Shown: piece by piece, positions 42,733 to 49,179 of the stretch
Numbering within the stretch: position 1 is the stretch's first letter
Layout of the letters: each line of letters begins with the position of its first letter
NCBI GenBank assembly: GCA_902766015.1
Contig: CACXCC010000137.1
Location: forward strand, 1 to 49,179
Direction of reading: 5' to 3'
DNA length: 49,179 bases
From: an uncultured Veillonellaceae bacterium
Lineage (GTDB): Bacteria; Bacillota; Negativicutes; Selenomonadales; Selenomonadaceae
Translations under genes and position numbers: made by a program
The notes under the pieces: model-generated
The model's database searches: none
What the model saw: only the letters and a program-made list of their open reading frames with translations
What the model was told of the DNA's origin: nothing

Positions 42733-43953
42733 GTGAACTGGAAAGTCGTTCTGGCTATCCTCGTCTGCAACATACTCTTCATGTCATCGAGCTATACGAT
42801 GCTGATCCCGTTCCTGCCGATGTATTTGACGGGCGACCTCGGCGTCGGACCCGACAGCGTGCATCTTTGGTCCGGCATTGTCTTTTCGGCGTCATTTCTC
42901 GTCTCGGCGTTTACGGCGCCGATTTGGGGGAAACTGGCGGATACGCACGGCAAACGCCTCATGGCGATCCGCGCGAGCCTGATGCTCTCGGTGAGTTATT
43001 TCCTCGGCGGTATTGTCGAAACGCCGGGACAATTGACGCTCATGCGCATGTTTCAGGGATTCGCGTCGGGACTTTGGCCGATGGACCTTGCGATTATGAC
43101 GCTTTACGCGCCGTCGCGCAAGCTTGGACTTTGTCTCGGCATTATGCAGGGGACACTTACGGCGGGCGGCGTGATCGGGCCTCTCATGGGCGGCATTCTC
43201 GCCGAATGGTTCGGTATGCGTTTCTCGTTCTTTATCGCGGCGGGGGCGCTCTTTATGAACTGTCTCATGTTCATTTTCTTTATCAAAGAGCCGCCCGATC
43301 CGGAACGCGAGAAACGCCGCGCCGAAGCCGAGGCGGGGAAGAATTTGCCGCCGAAACCGGAGCCGAGTCTCTGGCGTATGCCGCTCATCCGCAATATGCT
43401 GCTCTGCGGTACGGCCGTACAGATGGTCATTCTCATCATGCAGCCGATTTTGACGACATATATCGCGGCACTTGCGGGGCCGATCCCGAATCTCGTTTTT
43501 GTCGCGGGACTCGTCTTTTCTCTCGGCGGCATCGCGGGAGCTTTGGCCGCGCCGGTTTGGGGGATTATCGGTCAACATCGCGGCTTTTTCCGTTCGATGA
43601 GCGTGGCGATGGCACTTGCCGGTATCAGTATGATCGTGCAGAGCCTGCCGCGTGAAATCGTCTGGTTTGCCGTGATGCAGTTTGTCGGCGGACTCTTCTT
43701 TTGCGGCATTCATCCGGCGATTAACGCCGTCCTTGCACGCAATACGCCGTCGAGTATGAAAGGGCGCATTTTCGGCATGCTCTTTTCGGCGCAGCAGGTC
43801 GGATCGATGCTCGGACCGATCCTGGGCGGTCTCGTCGCGACGTTTATCGGGATGCATGCGGTTTTCGTTTTTGCGGGCGTCATCCTGCTTATTTTGAGCG
43901 TTTCCGTTTGGCGCAAGTACGCGCATGCGACACTCGATGAAGGCGCGCATTGA
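42733..43953 (+). CDS. MFS transporter, drug-efflux type
   Basis: A 406-residue protein with 12 membrane segments. The loop 2-3 motif GKLADTHGKRLMAIR is the MFS motif A, and GIMQGTLTAGGVIGPLMGG in helix 5 is the motif C of drug:H+ antiporters. A charged central loop (PPDPEREKRRAEAEAG) separates the two halves. The start is GTG at 42733. TGGTAAAAT near 42676 may be an extended -10. It stands alone between cstA and accC; the substrate is unknown. Confidence 0.9.
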   Translation: MNWKVVLAILVCNILFMSSSYTMLIPFLPMYLTGDLGVGPDSVHLWSGIVFSASFLVSAFTAPIWGKLADTHGKRLMAIRASLMLSVSYFLGGIVETPGQLTLMRMFQGFASGLWPMDLAIMTLYAPSRKLGLCLGIMQGTLTAGGVIGPLMGGILAEWFGMRFSFFIAAGALFMNCLMFIFFIKEPPDPEREKRRAEAEAGKNLPPKPEPSLWRMPLIRNMLLCGTAVQMVILIMQPILTTYIAALAGPIPNLVFVAGLVFSLGGIAGALAAPVWGIIGQHRGFFRSMSVAMALAGISMIVQSLPREIVWFAVMQFVGGLFFCGIHPAINAVLARNTPSSMKGRIFGMLFSAQQVGSMLGPILGGLVATFIGMHAVFVFAGVILLILSVSVWRKYAHATLDEGAH

Positions 43954-43982
43954 GACGCGTTATCGTTTCCCGTTCGGCTTTG

Positions 43983-44011
43983 TTGCGTTAACGATAGGCA
44001 TGTGATAGAAT
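43983..44011 (+). promoter_or_regulatory. Promoter of accC
   Basis: TTGCGT (43983-43988) and TAGAAT (44006-44011) with a 17-base spacer, 65 bases before the gene. Confidence 0.55.
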
Positions 44012-44075
44012 CTTATTATATTAATGTAAGAGAATTCTGTTTTAGAAAAAACTGACTCATAAAGGAGTGACGACG

Positions 44076-45446
44076 TTGTTTAAACGTATCTTGATTGCCA
44101 ATCGCGGCGAAATCGCAGTCCGTATTATCCGGGCCTGCCGTGAAATGGATATCGAAACCGTAGCCGTCTATTCGGATGCCGATGAAGGGGCTCTGCATGT
44201 CCAGCTTGCCGATTATGCCTATAATGTCGGCGGCCCGGAAGCATTTGACAGTTATCTGAACCGTGACGCGATTCTGCAGGCCGCGATCGCGTCGGGAGCG
44301 GAGGCCATTCATCCGGGTTACGGTTTCCTGTCGGAAGACGCCGATTTTGCCCAGCAGGTCACGGATGCCGGTATCGTCTGGATCGGACCTCTGCCGGAAA
44401 CGATCCGCCTCGTCGGCGACAAAGACAAGGCACGCGAAGCCATGGAACCGTCCGGGATCCCGATGTCAAAAGGCAGTAAGCCGATCGTTGACAACAAAGA
44501 CGCGATGGAAAAAGCCGAAGAAGTCGGTTATCCGGTCATCCTGAAGCCGGTCGCGGGCGGCGGCGGCAAAGGCATGTTTGTCGCACAGGACAGAAAAGAA
44601 CTCAAGGAAGCGCTCGAACTCGCCGATGTCACGCAGATCAAGTATTATTTTGAGCACTATATCAGCCGTTCGCGTCATATCGAGGTGCAGATTGTCGCCG
44701 ATAACTACGGTACGGTTGTCCATCTCGGCGAGCGCGAATGCTCGATCCAGCGCCGCAATCAGAAACTCCTCGAGGAGTCACCGTCCATCGCTTTGACTCA
44801 TGACATGCGTAAACGCGTCGGCGTTCTCGCGATCAAAGCCGCCAAGAGCGTTCATTATTCCAACGTCGGTACGGTCGAATTCCTGCTTGACCTCAAGACG
44901 AACGAGTTCTATTTTATGGAAATCAACCCGCGTATTCAGGTCGAACACGGTGTCACGGAATGCGTCACGGGTATTGACATTGTACGCACGCAGATCCGTA
45001 TTGCCGCGGGCGAGCCGATTGACCTCAAACAGAGCGATATCGCCTTTACGGGTCATTCGATCGAATGCCGCATCAACGCCGAGGATCCGGCACACAACTT
45101 TATGCCGTCGCCGGGTCAGATTTCGTTCCTGCACGCTCCGAGCGGTCCGCGTGTCCGTTTCGACAGCGGCGTGACGGGCGGACTCTCCATTGAGCCGTAT
45201 TATGACTCCATGATCGCCAAGCTCATCGTCCACGGTCGTACACGCGGTGATGCGATCAAGATCATGCAGCGTGCGCTTCATGAGTTCCGTATCGACGGTG
45301 TCAAAACGACGGTGCCGCTGCACAAAAAGATCCTCGCCGACAGCTATTTCCTGACGGGCAATTTTGACACGCGTTTCCTGCAGTACCGTATGCCGGTTTA
45401 CGAGGAAGAAGCCCGTAAAGAAGCGGCGCAGCAGCCGAGCGAGTAA
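44076..45446 (+). CDS. accC: Biotin carboxylase subunit
   Basis: A 456-residue ATP-grasp biotin carboxylase. FKRILIANRGEIAVR opens the preATP domain, KPVAGGGGKGM is the ATP-binding loop, and FMEINPRIQVEHGVTE the catalytic region. The start is TTG at 44076, eight bases after AAAGGAG; the GTG at 44067 directly abuts that site and is unlikely. No biotin carrier (accB) or carboxyltransferase gene is adjacent. It may therefore serve acetyl-CoA carboxylase encoded elsewhere, or a split pyruvate or acyl-CoA carboxylase. Confidence 0.93.
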   Translation: MFKRILIANRGEIAVRIIRACREMDIETVAVYSDADEGALHVQLADYAYNVGGPEAFDSYLNRDAILQAAIASGAEAIHPGYGFLSEDADFAQQVTDAGIVWIGPLPETIRLVGDKDKAREAMEPSGIPMSKGSKPIVDNKDAMEKAEEVGYPVILKPVAGGGGKGMFVAQDRKELKEALELADVTQIKYYFEHYISRSRHIEVQIVADNYGTVVHLGERECSIQRRNQKLLEESPSIALTHDMRKRVGVLAIKAAKSVHYSNVGTVEFLLDLKTNEFYFMEINPRIQVEHGVTECVTGIDIVRTQIRIAAGEPIDLKQSDIAFTGHSIECRINAEDPAHNFMPSPGQISFLHAPSGPRVRFDSGVTGGLSIEPYYDSMIAKLIVHGRTRGDAIKIMQRALHEFRIDGVKTTVPLHKKILADSYFLTGNFDTRFLQYRMPVYEEEARKEAAQQPSE

Positions 45447-45451
45447 GCCGT

Positions 45452-45480
45452 TTGCAGAAGCAGGGCTTTCTTGGTATAAT
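45452..45480 (+). promoter_or_regulatory. Promoter of the tRNA-Arg gene
   Basis: TTGCAG (45452-45457) and TATAAT (45475-45480) with a 17-base spacer and an extended TGG before the -10. Confidence 0.7.
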
Positions 45481-45491
45481 AGGAAAACAGC

Positions 45492-45568
45492 GCGGTTGTA
45501 GCTCAGTTGGATAGAGCATCTGCCTCCTAAGCAGGTGGTCGGGCGTTCGAATCGCCCCAATCGCACCA
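45492..45568 (+). tRNA. tRNA-Arg (anticodon CCU)
   Basis: 77 bases with CCA encoded. The acceptor stem GCGGTTG/CAATCGC has one G-U pair. The D arm is GCTC...GAGC, the anticodon loop CTCCTAA gives anticodon CCT, and the T arm GGGCG-TTCGAAT-CGCCC is perfect. It reads AGG. An integrase gene follows on the other strand 52 bases after the CCA, so its 3' end is the likely attachment site. Confidence 0.95.
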
Positions 45569-45578
45569 GTAAATTCAA

Positions 45579-45609
45579 GGCTTCCCGGGTTTGCCGGGAA
45601 GCCTTTTTT
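45579..45609 (+). terminator. Terminator of the tRNA gene
   Basis: GGCTTCCCGG (45579-45588) pairs with CCGGGAAGCC (45594-45603), followed by TTTTTT. If the tRNA 3' end is the crossover point, this terminator came with the element. Confidence 0.88.
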
Positions 45610-45612
45610 GGA

Positions 45613-45637
45613 TTTGGTTCTTATTTTTGGTTCTTAT
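45613..45637. repeat. Two direct repeats next to the attachment site
   Basis: TTTGGTTCTTAT occurs at 45613-45624 and 45626-45637, a 13-base period overlapping the 3' end of the integrase gene. Short direct repeats near att sites often bind the integrase arm domain. Confidence 0.45.
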
Positions 45638-46847
45638 GAGAAGTTCCTGTTTCGCCGTCTTGCTTATTTTCGGCGTTTTTTAGCGTAGTGTGTAAAATCT
45701 TGTCCATAACTTCGGCCGTTTCATGCTCCGCTGTTTGGAGCAGATGACTGTAAACGACCTGCGTCGTTGTGGAATTAGCGTGCCCAAGTTTGCCAGCAAC
45801 GGTTCGAAGGTCAACACCCGCTGTTATGAGGTACGTCGCGGTCATGTGGCGAAAGCTATGGGGACTGATAGATGGAAGGTCATGTGCTTTGACGAAGCGC
45901 CGTAGCCACGTATTCATGGAGTCAGGGCAGCCGGGGAGTCCGTCCCAAGTCGTGAAAAGAAAGTTCTCATTGAGGTCTTGCGAACCTTGCCACTTGTTGG
46001 CGATAGTTTCACGAGTTGACTCGTATTCTGCGCGGTAGGAAGTCAGCAATGTCATAAGGCTGTCCGGGACGGAGAGCAGGCGGGTTTGACGAGTCTTAGT
46101 AGGTCCTATGGTTACGCCGCCGCCGACTTTTGCTTGGGCTGACTGTTCGATCAAAATAGTCTTGTTTTTGAAGTCAATATGTTTCCAACAAAGCCCGAAG
46201 ATCTCGCCTCGTCGGAGTCCTAAAGCAATGGCAAGCAAGCACCAAGTTTGGTGCTTTAACGGCTCATTCTTCAGAAGAAGCAGGAACTTTCCTGTTTCTT
46301 CTGGGGATAGGATCGTTTTTTCGTTTTTATATGTATACTCTGGTGGATCAACTTGGTCAATAGGGTTCGAGAACAAGATTTGCCATCTCACAGCCCGTTT
46401 AAAAAGCAAATGCAGCAGGGCATGGTACTTGCGGATGCTTGTAGGGGAGAGATGCCCTTGGCGCCGATCAAGCCGCGGACAGTGTTGCAAATTGGCGTAG
46501 AACATCAAAATATGACGCGGTTCGATCTTATCCATCGCTTTGGCACCTAGCGCGATGTCGATGCGACGGAACTCGTATGTGTAGAGTTCGATCGTCTTAG
46601 GAGCGAGGTGCGTACATGCGTAGTTCTGGAGCCAGTAGTCAAAGAAGTCATGCAAAGTCATTTTGCGAGAAGCGTTCTGCACCTGGCCTTTTTTCGCGAT
46701 TTCAGCTGCCAAAATTCGCTCTTCAACGACAGCATCTTTGTAGGCGCCGTGAACTGTGCGCGTAATAATCGTTTGTCGGCCGAGCTGGTCATACCCGTTG
46801 CTAATTCTGACTTGCCAAGTTCCTTTCCCTCGTTGCCGAATGGCCAT
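45621..46847 (-). CDS. int: Phage-type tyrosine recombinase (integrase)
   Basis: A 408-residue integrase with an N-terminal arm-binding AP2-like domain (IRQRGKGTWQVRISNGYDQ), a core-binding SAM-like domain (MTLHDFFDYWLQNYA) and the catalytic domain. Active residues are Arg in LRRGEIFGL, His330 and Arg333 in HSFRH, His356 in GKLGHANS and Tyr366 in VVYSH. All are intact. The ATG at 46847 follows AAAGGAGGG. It lies with its stop codon facing the tRNA-Arg gene, the usual arrangement for tRNA-targeting integrases. Confidence 0.96.
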   Translation of the reverse strand: MAIRQRGKGTWQVRISNGYDQLGRQTIITRTVHGAYKDAVVEERILAAEIAKKGQVQNASRKMTLHDFFDYWLQNYACTHLAPKTIELYTYEFRRIDIALGAKAMDKIEPRHILMFYANLQHCPRLDRRQGHLSPTSIRKYHALLHLLFKRAVRWQILFSNPIDQVDPPEYTYKNEKTILSPEETGKFLLLLKNEPLKHQTWCLLAIALGLRRGEIFGLCWKHIDFKNKTILIEQSAQAKVGGGVTIGPTKTRQTRLLSVPDSLMTLLTSYRAEYESTRETIANKWQGSQDLNENFLFTTWDGLPGCPDSMNTWLRRFVKAHDLPSISPHSFRHMTATYLITAGVDLRTVAGKLGHANSTTTQVVYSHLLQTAEHETAEVMDKILHTTLKNAENKQDGETGTSHKNQK

Positions 46848-46889
46848 GACCAGCCCTCCTTTTTATGCTTAGTACATCGAATAATAGAA

Positions 46890-47276
46890 TCAAGAAACTG
46901 AATGCCCGATTAAGGCATGACCGTAACGCTGCCAGATCGCGCTGGTGTAAAAGGGACTGTACTCCCAGTCATCTAAAAGTTCTCCTACGTTATGCATCGC
47001 ATCACCATCCCAGCCGTAAAGCTGAAATGCAAGGCGCATAGTTTGACGAGTGGTCGACGAGAGTCGATAGTCCGTTTTGAACTTGTCCGCGTTTTTCGGC
47101 TCGCCGGTTACTGTATCCCAATATTCCGGGATCCAGCCTTTGATAGAACGGAGAGTCAGCAGATAAATACAAGGCAAGATCATCTGTGCGTTCCCACGGT
47201 CTTGATACTTGGCACGGAATGTTTCGTATAATTGACGATGGTCATCACTTTGGAAAACCTTGGGCTCCAATAACAT
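46890..47276 (-). CDS. Hypothetical phage-type protein, 128 residues
   Basis: Family not recognised. The product (MLLEPKVFQSDDHRQLYETF...) is soluble, rich in aromatic residues and Asp, with no signal or membrane segment. AGGAG lies 8 bases before the ATG at 47276; a GTG at 47285 is too close to it. It lies between integrase and helicase genes on the same strand and is probably an accessory or replication-linked protein of the element. Confidence 0.75.
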   Translation of the reverse strand: MLLEPKVFQSDDHRQLYETFRAKYQDRGNAQMILPCIYLLTLRSIKGWIPEYWDTVTGEPKNADKFKTDYRLSSTTRQTMRLAFQLYGWDGDAMHNVGELLDDWEYSPFYTSAIWQRYGHALIGHSVS

Positions 47277-47290
47277 GTCGATCACTCCTA

Positions 47291-47491
47291 TCAGTAGTTT
47301 TCGTAAAACTCGTCAACCGTATTACAGATAGCATCGAGTGCGTTGGTTGTAGCTTCGAGCTTTTCGACCATCATCAGCATCAACACGTCGGACACTCGAA
47401 CATTGGCCAGATTAGCGACAATCTGTATATCATTTAATTTATCCAGCAAAACTTGCTGATTGTACTGCTTCAAACCATTGATACGTTTCAT
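47291..47491 (-). CDS. Small hypothetical protein with helical character, 66 residues
   Basis: The product is mostly predicted helix (QVLLDKLNDIQIVANLANVR, then MVEKLEATTNALDAI). It resembles no family I know. Its start is taken at 47491 because AAAGG is about 11 bases upstream; the ATG at 47503 directly touches it. It sits 14 bases upstream of the 128-residue gene and just downstream of the helicase, suggesting co-transcription. Confidence 0.6.
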   Translation of the reverse strand: MKRINGLKQYNQQVLLDKLNDIQIVANLANVRVSDVLMLMMVEKLEATTNALDAICNTVDEFYENY

Positions 47492-47515
47492 TTGTATACT
47501 CATCCTTTCTTTAAT

Positions 47516-49030
47516 TTAAGCCGAACGCGAATGATTATTTGGCATGTTAAACAGATCATCAGCCGCTTTTTGTTCTTTTTTTGACATTTTACTGAAGGAT
47601 TGAAAATTGTTATTTTTAAGGCCGTGAAAAGTTTGGAAATTACCATCAAATAATAACAAGGCACTTCCAAGGCGTCCCCAACGGTTCTTCAGGATCAAAA
47701 CGATCGTTTCATTTATTCTATTAAATCCCGGACCGTCAGCATCTTGTTCGAACGGGCGATGTATCACAAGCACACCATCAGAATCTTGCTCAATCGATCC
47801 GGAATCTCGAAGTGAGGTCAGTGACGGTATACTTGGCTTATTATCTTTGCGCGCATCTGGGAGTCGGTTATCTTTTGATCGATTAAGCTGACTCAAAACT
47901 AACACAACGACTTTGTAGCGAAGTGCTAATTGTTTTAGCCGCCCTGTAATATATCGTATCTTATCGTACGGTGATTTCCCATACTCTGTATGGACGAGCT
48001 GAAGATGATCAATAATAACTAGATCCAATTTTCCATGTGCATGTAATACACGACACTTATTCTCAATCAAATCAATCGAATTACAAGTATCGATAAGATG
48101 CAGTCGACCGCCGTCTGCTAATCGTTTTCCGGCTGCCAGTAAAACTGTACGATCATTGGCACTTAATGATCCATAACCGTTCAGAATCAAATTTGCAGGT
48201 AGGCGAGCTTCAGCCGCAAGCATTCTTTTTTGTAACATTAAATTTGACATTTCGAGTGAAAAATACGCAACGTGATGTCGGAATTTGATACAGTTTTTGC
48301 GAGCAACGTCGCTCGCAAAAACTGATTTGCCGGAGCCAGTTTCCCCCGCAACGACAAACATTGATCCACGAGGCATAGTCACACAATTTAAAGATTTCCA
48401 GCCCAAATATATATTATTTTTTGCTCGTTCGGCTGGTGGAGTGTCGATGTAATCAATACAGGCCTTCGTCCGCGCTGCAATTTCGCTCTCCGCATCATCG
48501 TCACTACTGCTTACATCAGTAGATGATTGTATATCGGCCAATCGGTCCAGCAATCCAGCTGATGCACTTTGATCACCAGCCATGATAGCCGGCATCCGGT
48601 TCACTACCTCATCGCGTATAGCACGACTGCGAGAAGCGGTCAGTACGGCATCGATGACGGATTTGTAAGACGCAAATACAATATTTTCGATATTAGCAAT
48701 ATCAGTTATTGTTATAATAACGTTATCAAACGGGATAGCTTGCCGTTTTGCTCGACGTTGTGCGATATTTGTTTGGCATTCTTGTACTACAGTAGTAATA
48801 TCGATAGACTTATTGGCATCGTACATACCGCGTAATAAACTGTATAGGTATTGATAGTCGGCGGAATAGATGTCTGACGGTCGAACACGAGATAATATCT
48901 CGTCCTCACAAGCATACGCGGTGTGATCGGTGGGGAGTTGTCTGGCATTAATGAGATAACACAAAAGTAATCTCTCATTACGGCGCCATGTATCATAAAT
49001 TGATGGGGAGTATTCAAGTACTGATGACAT
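47516..49030 (-). CDS. DnaB-type replicative helicase of the element
   Basis: A 504-residue protein with an N-terminal DnaB-like helical domain (NERLLLCYLINARQL) and a RecA-fold helicase domain: Walker A GETGSGKS, FSLEMSNLMLQKRML, Walker B LDLVIIDHLQLVH, and VLVLSQLNRS, LRDSGSIEQDSDGVLVIHRP at the motif 4 region (quoted as LRDSGSIEQDSDG). AAAGGAG precedes the ATG. Sequence is far from a host DnaB in composition, and the gene sits in the integrated element. It would unwind element DNA in replication and need a primase and loader from the element or host. Confidence 0.9.
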   Translation of the reverse strand: MSSVLEYSPSIYDTWRRNERLLLCYLINARQLPTDHTAYACEDEILSRVRPSDIYSADYQYLYSLLRGMYDANKSIDITTVVQECQTNIAQRRAKRQAIPFDNVIITITDIANIENIVFASYKSVIDAVLTASRSRAIRDEVVNRMPAIMAGDQSASAGLLDRLADIQSSTDVSSSDDDAESEIAARTKACIDYIDTPPAERAKNNIYLGWKSLNCVTMPRGSMFVVAGETGSGKSVFASDVARKNCIKFRHHVAYFSLEMSNLMLQKRMLAAEARLPANLILNGYGSLSANDRTVLLAAGKRLADGGRLHLIDTCNSIDLIENKCRVLHAHGKLDLVIIDHLQLVHTEYGKSPYDKIRYITGRLKQLALRYKVVVLVLSQLNRSKDNRLPDARKDNKPSIPSLTSLRDSGSIEQDSDGVLVIHRPFEQDADGPGFNRINETIVLILKNRWGRLGSALLLFDGNFQTFHGLKNNNFQSFSKMSKKEQKAADDLFNMPNNHSRSA

Positions 49031-49128
49031 AATTCGATTATCTCCTTTCTAATCGTCTTCAAGTTCGTAAGTTACAGGGAAAGCAATTGACGGTAACCGG
49101 TAAATCATCCGGTGTACCAATCTGACAT

Positions 49129-49157
49129 CAAAAAAAGCGCAGCCGTTAGGCTGCGCT
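49129..49157 (-). terminator. Terminator of a gene upstream of the helicase
   Basis: AGCGCAGCC (49136-49144), loop GTTA and GGCTGCGCT (49149-49157); on the minus strand the stem is followed by a T-run. It ends a transcript entering from the right of the window. Confidence 0.8.
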
Positions 49158-49179
49158 GAGGTCTCAAGCTTTATTTACA

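Larger units (their letters stand above)
45540..49179. mobile_element. Integrative element or prophage at tRNA-Arg, left part
   Basis: From the 3' part of the tRNA to the end of the window all genes run on the minus strand. They are an integrase next to the tRNA, two small unknown genes and a DnaB-like helicase. TGACGTCA was not seen here, and base composition drops from the preceding host DNA. The T arm/acceptor end (about 45541-45568) is the probable attL core. The second copy (attR) must lie to the right of the window, so the size is unknown. Confidence 0.75.

Overview
The window looks like the chromosome of an anaerobic Firmicute. The gene content (five-gene SUF operon sufCBDSU, CymR-type Rrf2 repressor beside cysK, purB-purA, a FliB-type lysine methylase, an S55 peptidase and murA near an mreB/mbl-like gene) together with a GC-rich host background suggests a member of the Negativicutes (Selenomonas/Megasphaera/Veillonella relatives). 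That placement is inference; no rRNA gene is present.

Layout. (1) 1-5460 is AT-rich and foreign: the tail of hsdR, then hsdM and hsdS (type I restriction-modification), a promoter-terminator unit that may be a small RNA, a small hypothetical gene and an ISL3-family transposase. It abuts a GC-rich TnpB gene that has lost its 5' end. (2) 6600-13242 is host: a small hypothetical gene, cymR divergent from cysK, and a potassium uptake group (trkA and two different trkH genes). (3) 13243-24730 holds purB, purA, the sufCBDSU operon, an NhaC-type antiporter and a FliB-type methylase. Five copies of an unusual nested-hairpin element lie in the gaps. (4) 24790-32855 holds a secreted cysteine-rich peptide, a degenerate dCTP-deaminase-like protein with a long low-complexity tail, a membrane protein, a HAD phosphatase, galM, a glycerol-dehydrogenase-like gene and sucCD. 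(5) 33025-39449 is an envelope block: mreB/mbl-like, an AMIN plus phosphodiester glycosidase protein, an S55 peptidase and murA. (6) 39538-45446 holds an old-yellow-enzyme family protein, cstA behind a structured leader with its own terminator, an MFS exporter and accC. (7) tRNA-Arg(CCU) is followed at once by a tyrosine integrase and phage-type genes (two small hypotheticals and a DnaB-like helicase) on the minus strand, so an integrative element begins at the tRNA and runs off the window.

The strongest unexplained signals are as follows. First, five nested-hairpin elements of about 170-180 bp. Their stems differ in sequence between copies but stay self-complementary, while the apical loop is conserved. 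Second, the palindromic word TGACGTCA, counted by eye at least 24 times, in host DNA only and clustered in two low-complexity protein regions. Third, the cstA leader, which looks like a transcription attenuator or riboswitch of a type I do not recognise. No CRISPR array, rRNA gene or recognisable defence island other than the type I system was seen.
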